Source: Sphingomonas ginsenosidimutans (GTDB lineage Bacteria; Pseudomonadota; Alphaproteobacteria; Sphingomonadales; Sphingomonadaceae). From it: a stretch of 64,000 bases of DNA. The stretch is taken from positions 310,001-374,000 of the forward strand of contig NZ_NWVD01000003.1 in NCBI RefSeq assembly GCF_002374835.1, in the 5' to 3' direction. Shown here in pieces: positions 39,932 to 49,293 of this stretch. How positions within the stretch are numbered: the stretch's first letter is position 1; every line of letters begins with the position of its first letter. The position numbers and the translations under genes were made by a program. The notes beneath the pieces were generated by a model. That model did no database searches, was not told the DNA's origin, and saw nothing but the letters and a program-made list of their open reading frames with translations.

Positions 39932-42442
39932 GTGACACGCCTGACCCTGCTGTCGCCGCTGCCCGGATGGGTATCCCCGCTGGACGAGGTGCCCGATGCG
40001 GTGTTCGCCGGCGGCATGATAGGGGACGGCGTCGCGATCGATCCTACCGGCGCGCAACTGGTCGCGCCCTGCGCCGCGACGGTGCTGTCCGTCCATGCCG
40101 GGCGCCATGCGGTGACGCTGCGCACCGATGACGGCGCCGATGTGCTGATCCATCTGGGGATCGACACCGTGGCGCTGGGCGGCGCGGGCTTCACGGTGCG
40201 CGTCGCCGCGGGGCAGCGGGTGGCGGCCGGCGATCCGCTGGTCGACCTCGACCTCGACCCGTTGCTGGCGGCGGCGACGAGCATGGTGACTCCGGTACTG
40301 GTGACCGACACCGACGCCTTCGAGGTGGTGGAGCGCCACCCCGGCGGGGCGGTGGCGATCGGCGAGCCGTTGCTGGTGATCGCGCGGCGCGGCGCGGCGG
40401 ATGCCGCCGATGACGCGGCACAGGAGGCGGGGATCGCACGCGACGTCGTCGTCCCGCTGGCGCATGGCCTCCACGCGCGCCCGGCGGCGCGGATCGCGGA
40501 GGCGGTGCGCGGGCTGGACGCGCGCGTGACGATCGCAAAGGGCGCGGCGCAGGCGTCGGCGACCGGGGTGACCGCGCTGCTGGCGCTCGACGTGCGGCAT
40601 GGCGACACGGTCACGCTGCGCGCATCCGGCCCGGATGCCGCCGACGCGATCGAGCGGCTGGCGACCCTGATCGAGGGCGGTATGGGGGAGGCGGCACCCG
40701 CCGCCCCCGTCGCTGCCGCGCCCGTCGCCGAACCGCTCCCGCCGCTTCCCGACGGCACGCTGCGCGGCGTCGCGGCGGCGCCGGGGCTGGCGATCGGTAC
40801 CGCACGCTGGCTGGCGGCGCGCGATCGTGCGGTCGAACGCGACGGCGCCGGTGCGGATGCGGAGCGTGCGCGGCTTGACGCGGCGCTGGCGCAGGCGCGC
40901 GGCGCGTTGGACGCGGCGACCGGACCGGCGGCAGCGATCATGGCGGCGCATCGCGGGCTGCTCGACGATCCCGATCTGATCGAGGCGGCGCAGCGGCAGA
41001 TCGCGGCCGGGCGCAGCGCGGGTCATGCGTGGCGCCACGCACTGCGCGCACAGGCCAAGGCGTTGCGCGCGACCGGCAATCCGCGGCTGGCCGAGCGGGC
41101 CGACGACCTGCTGGACGTCGAACGCCGCGTGCTGGCGGTGCTGGCGGGGGAGAGCGACGCCCCGGCCGCGCCGGCCTATCCGGCGGGGACGATCCTGCTG
41201 GCCGACGATCTGCTGCCGTCCGATGTCGCCGGGCTGGGCGACGGCGCGGTGGTGGGGCTCTGTTCGACGCGCGGCGGGCCGACGTCGCATGTCGCGATCC
41301 TGGCGGCGGGGCTGGGCATTCCCGCGCTGGTCGCGATCGGCGGGCCGCTGGCGGAGGTGGCGGAGGGCGCGACGCTGATCCTCGACGCCGATGCCGCGAC
41401 GCTGGCGGTCGATCCCGCGCCCGCGGCGCTGGCGGCGACGCGGGCGCGGGCGGATGCCGTGGCGCAGCGCCGCGCCGCGGTGCGCGCGGCGGCGGCCGAG
41501 GCGGCGCATACCCGCGACGGCGTGCGGATCGAGGCGTTCGCCAATCTCGGCTCGGTCGCCGATGCGCAGGCGGCGGTGGCGGCGGGCGCGGAGGGGTGCG
41601 GGCTGCTGCGCACCGAATTCCTGTTCCTCGACCGCGCGACGCCCCCCGATGCCGACGAACAGGCCGCGCTGTACCGCGCCGTCGCCGACACGCTGGACGG
41701 GCGACCGGTGATCGTCCGGCTGCTGGATATCGGCGGTGACAAGCCCGCGCCGTGGCTGCCGCTGCCGGCGGAGGAGAATCCCGCATTGGGCGTGCGCGGC
41801 ATCCGCGTCGGGCTGCGCCATCGCGACGTGCTGGACACGCAATTGCGCGCGATCCTGTCGGCGGGGGCGGCGTGCCGCATCATGCTGCCGATGGTGGCAA
41901 GCGTCGCGGAACTGACCGAGGTGCGCGGCGCGGTGGAGCGGCTGCGCGCCGACATGGGCGTCGCGCATGCGGTGCAGGTGGGGGTGATGGTGGAGACCCC
42001 GGCGGCGGCGATCACCGCCGACCTGCTGGCGCGTCACGCCGATTTCCTGTCGATCGGCACCAACGACCTGACGCAATATACGCTGGCGATGGACCGCGGG
42101 AACGACGGCGTCGCGGGCGGCGTCGACGGGCTGCACCCGGCGGTGCTGCGGCTGATCGGCGAGACGTGCCGCGGCGCGGCGCGCCACGCGCGCTGGACCG
42201 GGGTGTGCGGCGGGCTGGCGTCCGATCCGCTGGCGGTGCCGATCCTGATCGGGCTGGGGGTGACCGAACTGTCCGCCACCCCGGCGCTGGTGCCGGAAGT
42301 GAAGGCGGCGATTCGCGCGGCGACGCTGGCCGATTGCCGCGATCTGGCGGCAAGGGCGGTCGCGGCGGACAGCGCGGGCGCGGTGCGCGATCTGGCGCGC
42401 GCCTTCGCGCGCGAGATGGTGGCGGGGGAGACGGCGGCATGA
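39932..42442 (+). CDS. fused PTS EIIA(Glc-type)-HPr-enzyme I
   Basis: 836 residues from GTG 39932, with GGGAGAG upstream. Residues ~1-150 are a glucose-family EIIA with phospho-His74 in VLIHLGIDTV. Residues ~168-250 are HPr with His181 in HGLHARPA. Residues ~275-836 are enzyme I: phospho-His453 in GGPTSHVAIL, the PEP-binding GLLRTEFLFLDR, and the terminal GTNDLTQYTLAMDR. It takes phosphate from PEP and passes it to the EIIB of the next gene. One polypeptide thus holds all general and sugar-specific soluble PTS parts. Confidence 0.95.
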   Translation: MTRLTLLSPLPGWVSPLDEVPDAVFAGGMIGDGVAIDPTGAQLVAPCAATVLSVHAGRHAVTLRTDDGADVLIHLGIDTVALGGAGFTVRVAAGQRVAAGDPLVDLDLDPLLAAATSMVTPVLVTDTDAFEVVERHPGGAVAIGEPLLVIARRGAADAADDAAQEAGIARDVVVPLAHGLHARPAARIAEAVRGLDARVTIAKGAAQASATGVTALLALDVRHGDTVTLRASGPDAADAIERLATLIEGGMGEAAPAAPVAAAPVAEPLPPLPDGTLRGVAAAPGLAIGTARWLAARDRAVERDGAGADAERARLDAALAQARGALDAATGPAAAIMAAHRGLLDDPDLIEAAQRQIAAGRSAGHAWRHALRAQAKALRATGNPRLAERADDLLDVERRVLAVLAGESDAPAAPAYPAGTILLADDLLPSDVAGLGDGAVVGLCSTRGGPTSHVAILAAGLGIPALVAIGGPLAEVAEGATLILDADAATLAVDPAPAALAATRARADAVAQRRAAVRAAAAEAAHTRDGVRIEAFANLGSVADAQAAVAAGAEGCGLLRTEFLFLDRATPPDADEQAALYRAVADTLDGRPVIVRLLDIGGDKPAPWLPLPAEENPALGVRGIRVGLRHRDVLDTQLRAILSAGAACRIMLPMVASVAELTEVRGAVERLRADMGVAHAVQVGVMVETPAAAITADLLARHADFLSIGTNDLTQYTLAMDRGNDGVAGGVDGLHPAVLRLIGETCRGAARHARWTGVCGGLASDPLAVPILIGLGVTELSATPALVPEVKAAIRAATLADCRDLAARAVAADSAGAVRDLARAFAREMVAGETAA

Positions 42443-44103
42443 AGGCGGTGATGCAGGGGCTGCAATCGCTCGGCCGGGCGTTGATGCTGCCGATCGCGGT
42501 GCTACCCGCGGCGGGGCTGCTGCTGCGGCTGGGGCAGCCGGATCTGCTGGACGTCGCGTTCGTCGCGGCGGCGGGGGATGCGATCTTCGCCAATCTGGGG
42601 CTGCTGTTCGCGATCGGCGTGGCGACGCAGCTGGCGCGCGACGGCAATGGCGCGGCCAGCCTGGCGGCGGTGGTCTGTTACCTGGTGGCGCGCAACGGCG
42701 CGCAGCCGCTGATGATCGTGCCCGGCGATATCACCGGCGACCTGGCGATCGCGGCGTGGAAGGCCAAGGCGATCGGGCGGCTGGACGTGCCGATCGGCAT
42801 CCTGTCCGGCGTCGCCGGCGGGCTGCTGTACAATCGCTTTGCGACGATCAGGCTGCCCGATTACCTGGCCTTCTTCGGCGGGCGGCGGTTCGTGCCGATC
42901 GTCAGCGGCGTGGTGGGGATCGTCATCGCGGCGGGGCTGGGCACCGGTTACGGCGCGATCGCGGCGGGGATCGACCGGCTGAGCTGGGGGATCGCGGCGG
43001 CGGGGCCGGCCGGGCTGTTCCTGTACGGCGTGGTCAACCGGCTGCTGCTGGTGACCGGACTGCACCATATCCTCAACAACATCGTCTGGTTCGTGCTGGG
43101 CGACTATCACGGCGTCAGCGGCGACCTGCGCCGGTTCTTCGCGGGCGATCCGGCGGCGGGCGCGTTCATGACCGGCTTCTTCCCGGTGATGATGTTCGGT
43201 CTGCCCGCCGCGTGCCTGGCGATGTATCACGAGGCGCGGCCCGAACGGCGCCGCGCGGTCGGCGGGATGCTGCTCAGCCTCGCGCTCACCTCGCTGCTGA
43301 CCGGGGTGACCGAGCCGATCGAATTCTCGTTCATGTTCCTGGCCCCCGCGCTCTACGTGCTGCACGCGGTGCTGACGGGCGTGTCGATGGCGGTCACCTA
43401 TGCGCTGGGGATGCGGCTGGGGTTCGGCTTTTCGGCGGGGCTGCTCGATTACGTGCTGAACGCGGGCAAGGCGACGCGCCCGCTGCTGCTGCTGCCGATC
43501 GGGCTGGCCTATGCGGCGATCTATTACGGCGCGTTCCGGCTGGCGATCCGCCGCTGGAACCTGGCGACGCCGGGCCGCGAGGCGGACGCCGGCGGCGACG
43601 CCGCGGCGATGGTGGCCGATGGCGATCGCGGCGCGGCGTTCGTCGCGGCGCTGGGCGGGGCGGCGAATCTGTTGACGGTGGGCGCGTGCACCACCCGGTT
43701 GCGGCTGGTGCTGGCGGATACCGCGGCGGTGGACGAGGCGCGGCTGAAGGCGCTGGGCGCACGCGGGGTGTTGCGCCCGTCGCCGACGACGCTGCAGGTG
43801 GTGCTAGGCCCGGTCGCCGATCAGGTCGCGGACGCGATCCGCGTGGCCGCCGGGGCTGCGGGTGCGCCCGCGCCGGTGGTCGCCGCGGTGGAACCGCGCG
43901 CGCAGGATCTGCCCGTTGCGGTGCTGGCGGCGCTGGGCGGGGAGGCGAACGTGGGCGAGCATCATCGCTATCGCGGGCGGATCGTCGTCACGCTCCACGA
44001 CGATGCGCGGATCGACCGTGCCGCGCTGGCGGGGGCGGGGGTGCGGATGGTCGCGCCGGTCGGCGGGCGCTGGCACCTGCTGACCGATCCGCGCACCGCT
44101 TAA
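42439..44103 (+). CDS. nagE: PTS N-acetylglucosamine-specific EIIC-EIIB permease, with extra EIIB-like domain
   Basis: 554 residues beginning at ATG 42439 in the stop of the EI gene. Residues ~1-375 form the glucose-superfamily EIIC channel, with VTGLHHILNNIVW and VTEPIEFSF. Residues ~390-470 are EIIB with phosphorylated Cys417 in VGACTTRLRL. Residues ~490-552 look like a second EIIB (LAALGGEANV then RIVVTLHDDARIDRAALAGAGVR) in which the Cys is lost. It imports and phosphorylates GlcNAc at the inner membrane. The specificity is inferred from nagA and the deaminase in the same operon. Confidence 0.92.
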   Translation: MKAVMQGLQSLGRALMLPIAVLPAAGLLLRLGQPDLLDVAFVAAAGDAIFANLGLLFAIGVATQLARDGNGAASLAAVVCYLVARNGAQPLMIVPGDITGDLAIAAWKAKAIGRLDVPIGILSGVAGGLLYNRFATIRLPDYLAFFGGRRFVPIVSGVVGIVIAAGLGTGYGAIAAGIDRLSWGIAAAGPAGLFLYGVVNRLLLVTGLHHILNNIVWFVLGDYHGVSGDLRRFFAGDPAAGAFMTGFFPVMMFGLPAACLAMYHEARPERRRAVGGMLLSLALTSLLTGVTEPIEFSFMFLAPALYVLHAVLTGVSMAVTYALGMRLGFGFSAGLLDYVLNAGKATRPLLLLPIGLAYAAIYYGAFRLAIRRWNLATPGREADAGGDAAAMVADGDRGAAFVAALGGAANLLTVGACTTRLRLVLADTAAVDEARLKALGARGVLRPSPTTLQVVLGPVADQVADAIRVAAGAAGAPAPVVAAVEPRAQDLPVAVLAALGGEANVGEHHRYRGRIVVTLHDDARIDRAALAGAGVRMVAPVGGRWHLLTDPRTA

Positions 44104-44152
44104 CCCGGCGGCACCGGTTCCCATCGGGCGGGCGGCGGGCTAACAGGCGGGG

Positions 44153-46195
44153 ATGACCACCGACACCCTGCTCGATCCGCTGGCGCTGCCCGATTTCGCG
44201 GCGCTGACCCCCGATGCGATCGCCGCCGCGCTGGACGCCGCGATCGCGCGCCACGCCGATGCGGTCGCCACCGTCATGCGCGACCGCCCGACCACGTTCG
44301 AGGGCGCGTGGCTGCCGCTGGAGCGCGCCGAGGCGGGGATCGACGCGCTGTGGTCGGCGGTGTCGCACCTCCACGGCGTCGCCGACACGCCCGAACTGCG
44401 CGCCGCACATGCCGCGGGGCAGGAAAAGCTGGTCGAACATGCGATGGCGGTCGCGCAGAACCGCGACCTGTACGACGTGCTGACCGCGCTGGAGGCATCG
44501 CCCGGCTTCGCCGCACTGCCGCAGGCGGACCGCGTCGCGGTGGAACATGCGATCCGCGACTTCCGGCTGGCGGGCGTCGCGCTGGACGACGTCGGGCGCG
44601 CGCGCTTCGCCGCGATCTCGGTCGAGCTGTCGGCGCTGTCCACCGCCTTCGGCAGCGCGGTGCTCGACGCGACGCAAGCGTGGGGCGAGCATGTCACCGA
44701 CGAGGCGCGGCTGGCCGGGATCGCCGCGCCCGACAAGGCGATGTTCGCCGCCGCCGCCGCGGCCAAGGGGCTGGACGGCTGGTGGGTGTCGCTGCAGCAG
44801 CCCAGCGTCAATGCGGTGCTGACCTTCGCCGAGGACCGGGCCTTGCGCGCCGCGGTCTACCGCGCGTTCGGCACACGCGCGTCGGATCAGGGGCCGAACG
44901 CGGGCGAATTCGACAACGGCCCGCGCATCGCGCGCATCCTGGAACTGCGCCACGAAGCCGCGCGGCTGCTGGGGTTCGCCGATCCCGTTGACTGGTCGCT
45001 GGCGACCAAGATGGCGCCCAATGCGGGCGAGGTGCTGGCGTTCCTGCGCGATCTGGGCACGCGCGCGCGCCCGGCGGCGGAGCGCGACCTGGCGGCACTG
45101 CGCGCCTTCGCGGCGGAGGAACTGGGGATCGACGATCTCCAGCCGTGGGACACCGGCTTCGTCGCCGACCGGCTACGCCGCGCGCGGTTCGCGGTCGATG
45201 AGCAGGAAGTGCGCGGCTATTTCCCGGTAGAGCGGGTGATGGACGGGTGGCAGGCACTGCTGCACCGCCTGTTCGGCATCCGGCTGGTCGAACGCGCCGA
45301 CGCGCCGCTCTACCACCCCGACGCGCGCTACTTCGACGTGGTCGACGACAGCGGGGAGGTGTTCTCCGGCCTCTACCTCGATCTGCACGCGCGTGACGGC
45401 AAGCGCGGCGGCGCGTGGATGGCGCAGGCGCGCCCGCGGCTGCGCGATGGCAACCAGATGCGCGTGCCGGTCGCCTATCTGGTGTGCAATTTCGCGCCGA
45501 AGGGCGCCGACCGGCCGTCGCTGCTGAGCCACAATGACGTCGTCACGCTGCTCCACGAAACCGGCCATTGCCTCCACCATCTGTTCACGCGCGTCGATCG
45601 CCCGTCGATCGCCGGGACCAGCGGGTTCGAATGGGATGCGGTCGAACTGCCGAGCCAGCTGATGGAGGATTTCGCCTGGGACCGCGCGATCCTGACCGGC
45701 ATGTCGGGGCATCACGATACCGGCGCGCCGCTGCCGCCCGAACTGTTCGACCGGATGGTCGCGGCGCGGCGGTTCAATTCCGGGCTGTTCGTCGTGCGCC
45801 AGCTGGAATTCGCGCTGTTCGACCTGATCCTGCACCTGGGCACCGCGGGATCGGACCCGATGGAGGTGATCGAGGCGGTGCGCGACGAGGTGTCCGTGAT
45901 GCGCCCGCCCGCATGGCACCGGTTCCCGCACGCCTTCAGCCATATCTTCGCGGGCGGCTATGCCTCGGGCTATTACAGCTATCTGTGGGCCGAGGTGCTG
46001 GCCGCCGACGGATTCCAGCGGTTCGCGGAAAACGGCCTGGTCGACCGCGCCACCGGCACCGCGCTGCGCGAGGAAGTGCTGGCCCGCGGTGCGACCCGCC
46101 CCGCCGCCGACAGTTTCCGCGCGTTCCGCGGGCGCGATGCCGATCCCACCGCGATGCTGATCCGCCACGGCCTGACCGAGGCGGCGGTGCGATGA
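44153..46195 (+). CDS. M3 family zinc oligopeptidase
   Basis: 680 residues, close to oligopeptidase A / dipeptidyl carboxypeptidase. The zinc motif HETGH (His468, Glu469, His472) sits in TLLHETGHCLHHLF, followed ~25 residues later by the third ligand region WDAVELPSQLMEDF and by the AGGYASGYYSYLWAEV signature of the family. It degrades short peptides in the cytoplasm (no signal peptide seen). A GGCGGGG stretch precedes ATG 44153. It overlaps the asparaginase-domain gene by 4 bp. Confidence 0.93.
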   Translation: MTTDTLLDPLALPDFAALTPDAIAAALDAAIARHADAVATVMRDRPTTFEGAWLPLERAEAGIDALWSAVSHLHGVADTPELRAAHAAGQEKLVEHAMAVAQNRDLYDVLTALEASPGFAALPQADRVAVEHAIRDFRLAGVALDDVGRARFAAISVELSALSTAFGSAVLDATQAWGEHVTDEARLAGIAAPDKAMFAAAAAAKGLDGWWVSLQQPSVNAVLTFAEDRALRAAVYRAFGTRASDQGPNAGEFDNGPRIARILELRHEAARLLGFADPVDWSLATKMAPNAGEVLAFLRDLGTRARPAAERDLAALRAFAAEELGIDDLQPWDTGFVADRLRRARFAVDEQEVRGYFPVERVMDGWQALLHRLFGIRLVERADAPLYHPDARYFDVVDDSGEVFSGLYLDLHARDGKRGGAWMAQARPRLRDGNQMRVPVAYLVCNFAPKGADRPSLLSHNDVVTLLHETGHCLHHLFTRVDRPSIAGTSGFEWDAVELPSQLMEDFAWDRAILTGMSGHHDTGAPLPPELFDRMVAARRFNSGLFVVRQLEFALFDLILHLGTAGSDPMEVIEAVRDEVSVMRPPAWHRFPHAFSHIFAGGYASGYYSYLWAEVLAADGFQRFAENGLVDRATGTALREEVLARGATRPAADSFRAFRGRDADPTAMLIRHGLTEAAVR

Positions 46196-46680
46196 GCCTG
46201 CTGTTCCTCACCACCGGCGGCACGATCGACAAGCTGTATTTCGATGCGCTGAGCGAATATCAGATCGGCGACAGCATCGTCGAACGCATCCTGCGCACCG
46301 CGCGCGTCGCGCTGCCGTTCCGCGTCGCCGAGCTGATGCGCAAGGACAGCCTGGAGCTGACCGACGCCGATCGCGCGACGATCCGCACCGCGGTGGAGGG
46401 GGCGCCCGAAACCCGCATCGTCATTACCCACGGCACCGATACGATGACCGATACCGCCCGCGCGCTGGCGGGGGTGGCGGCCACCGGCAAGACGGTGGTG
46501 CTGGTGGGCGCGCTGGCGCCCGCGCGCTTCGCGGAGAGCGACGCGACGTTCAACCTGGGGCTGGCCGTGGCCACCGCGCAGGTCGCCGCGCCGGGCGTGT
46601 GGATCGCGATGAACGGCACCGTGTTCGACGGCGCGAAGGTGCGCAAGGATCGGTCGATCAACAGCTTCGTCGCTGCCTGA
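46192..46680 (+). CDS. asparaginase-domain protein, single-domain
   Basis: 162 residues starting at ATG 46192 within the M3 peptidase stop. It matches only the N-terminal domain of L-asparaginases: FLTTGGTIDKLYFDA with the catalytic Thr, and ITHGTDTMTDTARAL with the second Thr-Asp. The C-terminal domain that completes a normal type I/II asparaginase is absent and the gene ends with a proper stop, so this is a short family and not a broken gene. Coupling to an oligopeptidase suggests asparagine or amide release during peptide use; activity is unproven. Confidence 0.8.
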   Translation: MSLLFLTTGGTIDKLYFDALSEYQIGDSIVERILRTARVALPFRVAELMRKDSLELTDADRATIRTAVEGAPETRIVITHGTDTMTDTARALAGVAATGKTVVLVGALAPARFAESDATFNLGLAVATAQVAAPGVWIAMNGTVFDGAKVRKDRSINSFVAA

Positions 46681-46726
46681 GGGGCGCGACGGAACGACGT
46701 CCGGGGGGCGACGAGGGTGAGTGAAA

Positions 46727-46757
46727 GGGGCGGCGGCGGATCGACGTCCGCCGCCCC
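46727..46757. terminator. bidirectional hairpin between asparaginase-domain and phoD genes
   Basis: GGGGCGGCGG (46727-46736) pairs with CCGCCGCCCC (46748-46757) around an 11-nt loop. It lies between convergent genes. There is no U-run, so termination strength is uncertain. Confidence 0.5.
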
Positions 46758-46763
46758 CTCCGC

Positions 46764-48395
46764 CTACGCCGCGCTCATCACCCGGCGGTTGCGCAGCACC
46801 TGCGTGCTGTGCCCGATGGACGCGGCGGCGCGGCGTTCCTTGATCGTGTCGACGAACAGCCAGTCGTTGCTGACCCGTTCCGGGGTGATCGTCATCGCCA
46901 TATAGCCGCGGCGCGACGTGTCGCACCATTTCAGCTCGGGATTGGCGGCGACCATCGCGCGCGCGACATCGGCCGGATCGCGCTTCACCGCCGATTCGTA
47001 GCCGGGCGAGGTGACCGCATGGCCCGCGAACTCGACGCCCGCTGGGCGCCCGTCCTGCGCCAGGTCGAACGCCCAGGCATTGTGGCTGTCGCCGCAGATC
47101 ACGACCAGATTGGCGTCGACCGCCTGCGCGCCCTTCAGGAAGCGCGCGCGGGCGGCGGGGTAGCCGCCCCACGAATCGAGGTTCCCCGGCAGGCCGACGC
47201 GCGACGCGGCGATCGCGTCCGATACCCAGGCGGCGGCGCGCGCATTGCCCGGATCGACCCACGCTTGCGCCGCTTCCGGCGTCGACAGATTGCCCATGAT
47301 CGTGCCGAAGCCGACCACCTGCCACTTTTGCCCCTGCTTCACCGAGCGGGCCAGATCGTGCGCCAGCCAGCTTTCCTGCTGCGACCCCATCATCGTGATC
47401 GCGGGATCGACCCAGGCGCCGTCGCGGAACGCCTTGAGCGCGGCCAGCTTGTCGCCGCTGGCCATCACCTGCTCGATCTCGCGCTGGCGCGAGCGGGCGA
47501 ACAGCCGCGTCTCCGTCCGCCACAGCGTGGCGAGCGTGCCGATGTCATAGGCCTTCCACGGTTCGTCCGACACCGGCATCCATTCGCGATACGCCTGCAC
47601 CGACGCGGCGCGGCGCTGGTTCCAGTCGCCCTCGGTCGCCGGATCGTGATTCTCCGCGCCGCCTTCCCACGAGTCGTTGGCGCTTTCGTGATCGTCCCAC
47701 TGGACGATCCACGGCACCTTGGCGTGCAGCGCCTGAAGATCGGGGTCGGCGCGATAGCTGGCGAAGCGCAGGCGGTAGTCGGCGAGGTGGATCGTCTCCG
47801 CCAGCGGCTGCGGAATGCGACCGGCGACCTGCGCGGCGGCCGGCGGATACTTGCCCGGCGAATATTCGTAGAAATAGTCGCCCAGGTGGATCGCCGCGTC
47901 CAGATCGTCGCGGGCGGCGGCATGGCCATAGGCGTTGAACCAGCCGAATCCGAAGTTGGAGCAGGAGAATACCGCCGCGCGCCACGTCGCCGCCGCATCG
48001 TCGGGCAGCGTCTTCGTCCGCCCGACCGGCGAGCGCGTGCCGTCCGCCGCGACGAAGCGGTAGAAATAGCGGCGCCCCGGCGCGAGGCCGTCGAGCGTCA
48101 CCTTCGCCGTCCAGTCGCGCCACGGCCCGGTGATGATCGCGCCCGATGCGACGATGCGCGCGAAATCCTCGCTCTCGCTGATTTCCGCCACCAGCCGCGC
48201 CGAATCGCCGGTCGCGGGGACGTAGCGCGTCCACAGCAGCATCGAATCGGCGCCCGGCTCCCCGCTGGTCACCGAATGGGTGAAGCCGCGCGCGGCGAGC
48301 ATCGTCTGCGCGATCGAGAAGCCGGGCAGCGCGAACGCGCCCAGGCCCAGCGTGCCGGTGGCGAGCAAGGCGCGGCGGGTGACGGTAACGGTCAT
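46764..48395 (-). CDS. phoD: alkaline phosphatase D (PhoD) family
   Basis: 543 residues from ATG 48395, with AGGAG just upstream; the reading frame stays open far upstream but is Arg-rich and not conserved. The N-terminus has an RR signal (TVTRRALLATG) before a hydrophobic stretch, fitting Tat export to the periplasm, as usual for PhoD. An N-terminal fibronectin-like domain (SVTSGEP...MLLWTRY) is followed by the metallophosphatase core: SCSNFGFGWFNAY, HLGDYFYEYS, WDDHESANDSW and ICGDSHNAW. It is a phosphomono/diesterase for phosphate scavenging, Fe/Ca dependent in known members. Confidence 0.92.
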   Translation of the reverse strand: MTVTVTRRALLATGTLGLGAFALPGFSIAQTMLAARGFTHSVTSGEPGADSMLLWTRYVPATGDSARLVAEISESEDFARIVASGAIITGPWRDWTAKVTLDGLAPGRRYFYRFVAADGTRSPVGRTKTLPDDAAATWRAAVFSCSNFGFGWFNAYGHAAARDDLDAAIHLGDYFYEYSPGKYPPAAAQVAGRIPQPLAETIHLADYRLRFASYRADPDLQALHAKVPWIVQWDDHESANDSWEGGAENHDPATEGDWNQRRAASVQAYREWMPVSDEPWKAYDIGTLATLWRTETRLFARSRQREIEQVMASGDKLAALKAFRDGAWVDPAITMMGSQQESWLAHDLARSVKQGQKWQVVGFGTIMGNLSTPEAAQAWVDPGNARAAAWVSDAIAASRVGLPGNLDSWGGYPAARARFLKGAQAVDANLVVICGDSHNAWAFDLAQDGRPAGVEFAGHAVTSPGYESAVKRDPADVARAMVAANPELKWCDTSRRGYMAMTITPERVSNDWLFVDTIKERRAAASIGHSTQVLRNRRVMSAA

Positions 48396-48537
48396 GATAC
48401 GGCTCCTGATCCTCTTAGACGGGGCGTGCACCTGCCCTGCGCCGCGTTCGGTGACGCGGTGATGACAAAGGCGCGCGACGCTACCCGATCCGCGCGCGGG
48501 GTTGCGCCGCACGCGCCGCCATGCTGTTGACCGGGGG

Positions 48538-49293
48538 ATGAAGCGCCTGCTTGCCTCGATCCACGACGTCTCGCCCCGGTTCGAGCGCGAGGTGGAACAG
48601 TTGCTCGACCGGCTGCGCGGGCATGTCGGCGACCGGCTGGCGATGCTGGTGGTGCCCGACCACTGGAACGGCGCGCCGATGACCCCGGCGTTCGCCGCGA
48701 AGCTGCGCGGCTGGGCCGATGCGGGAATCGAGATGTTCGTCCACGGCTGGTCGCATCTCGACGATTCGGCGCATCGCGGCGCGGCGGCGCTGAAGGCGAA
48801 GCACATGACCGCCGGGGAGGGCGAGTTCCTGGGGCTGAACCATGGCGAGGCGCTGGCGCGAATGCGGCGCGGCAAGGCGCTGGTGGAGGACGTCACGGGA
48901 CGCGCGGCGGCGGGGTTCATCGCGCCGGCGTGGCTGTATTCCGGCGCGGCGCGCGCGGCGCTGGGCGATGCGGGCTTCGCGCTGGCGGAGGATCATGCAC
49001 ACGTCTGGGCGCCGGTCGGCGGGCGGGTGCTGGCGCGCGGGCCGGTCATCACCTGGGCCAGCAGGTCGCGGCCGCGGCAGCTGAGCTCGCTGGCCGCCGC
49101 CGCTGTGTTGCGCCGCGTGCTGCAACCCAGCGATACGGTGCGCATCGCGGTCCACCCCGGCGACACGCGGGTGCCGCAGCTGCTGGACAGTATCGACCGG
49201 ACGTTCGCCGCCTTCCCGCGGCACCGGCCGGCCGCCTATGCCGACCTGCTGCGCGCCGTGCCCGTGTCGCGCGCGGCAATCCGCGCCTCGTAA
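48538..49293 (+). CDS. DUF2334 polysaccharide-deacetylase-like protein
   Basis: 251 residues from ATG 48538. The NodB-like fold marks are present: ASIHDVSPRF near the start with the catalytic Asp, then FVHGWSHLDD (the HxxxH metal pair), and IAPAWLYS. This family removes acyl groups from sugars or polysaccharides; the cytosolic location (no signal peptide) suggests a lipid-linked or nucleotide-linked substrate. Its 3' end overlaps by 58 bp the 3' end of the convergent glycosyltransferase gene. Confidence 0.82.
   Translation: MKRLLASIHDVSPRFEREVEQLLDRLRGHVGDRLAMLVVPDHWNGAPMTPAFAAKLRGWADAGIEMFVHGWSHLDDSAHRGAAALKAKHMTAGEGEFLGLNHGEALARMRRGKALVEDVTGRAAAGFIAPAWLYSGAARAALGDAGFALAEDHAHVWAPVGGRVLARGPVITWASRSRPRQLSSLAAAAVLRRVLQPSDTVRIAVHPGDTRVPQLLDSIDRTFAAFPRHRPAAYADLLRAVPVSRAAIRAS

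Noticed and set aside
38659..42187. Long minus-strand open frames opposite nagA and the EIIA-HPr-EI gene
   Set aside because: No domain, Ala/Arg/Ser-rich composition, and they contradict the 4-bp gene overlaps on the plus strand.
46192..46680. Possible truncation of a full-length asparaginase
   Set aside because: The gene has a proper coupled start and stop and no leftover C-terminal domain follows. A short family is more likely.
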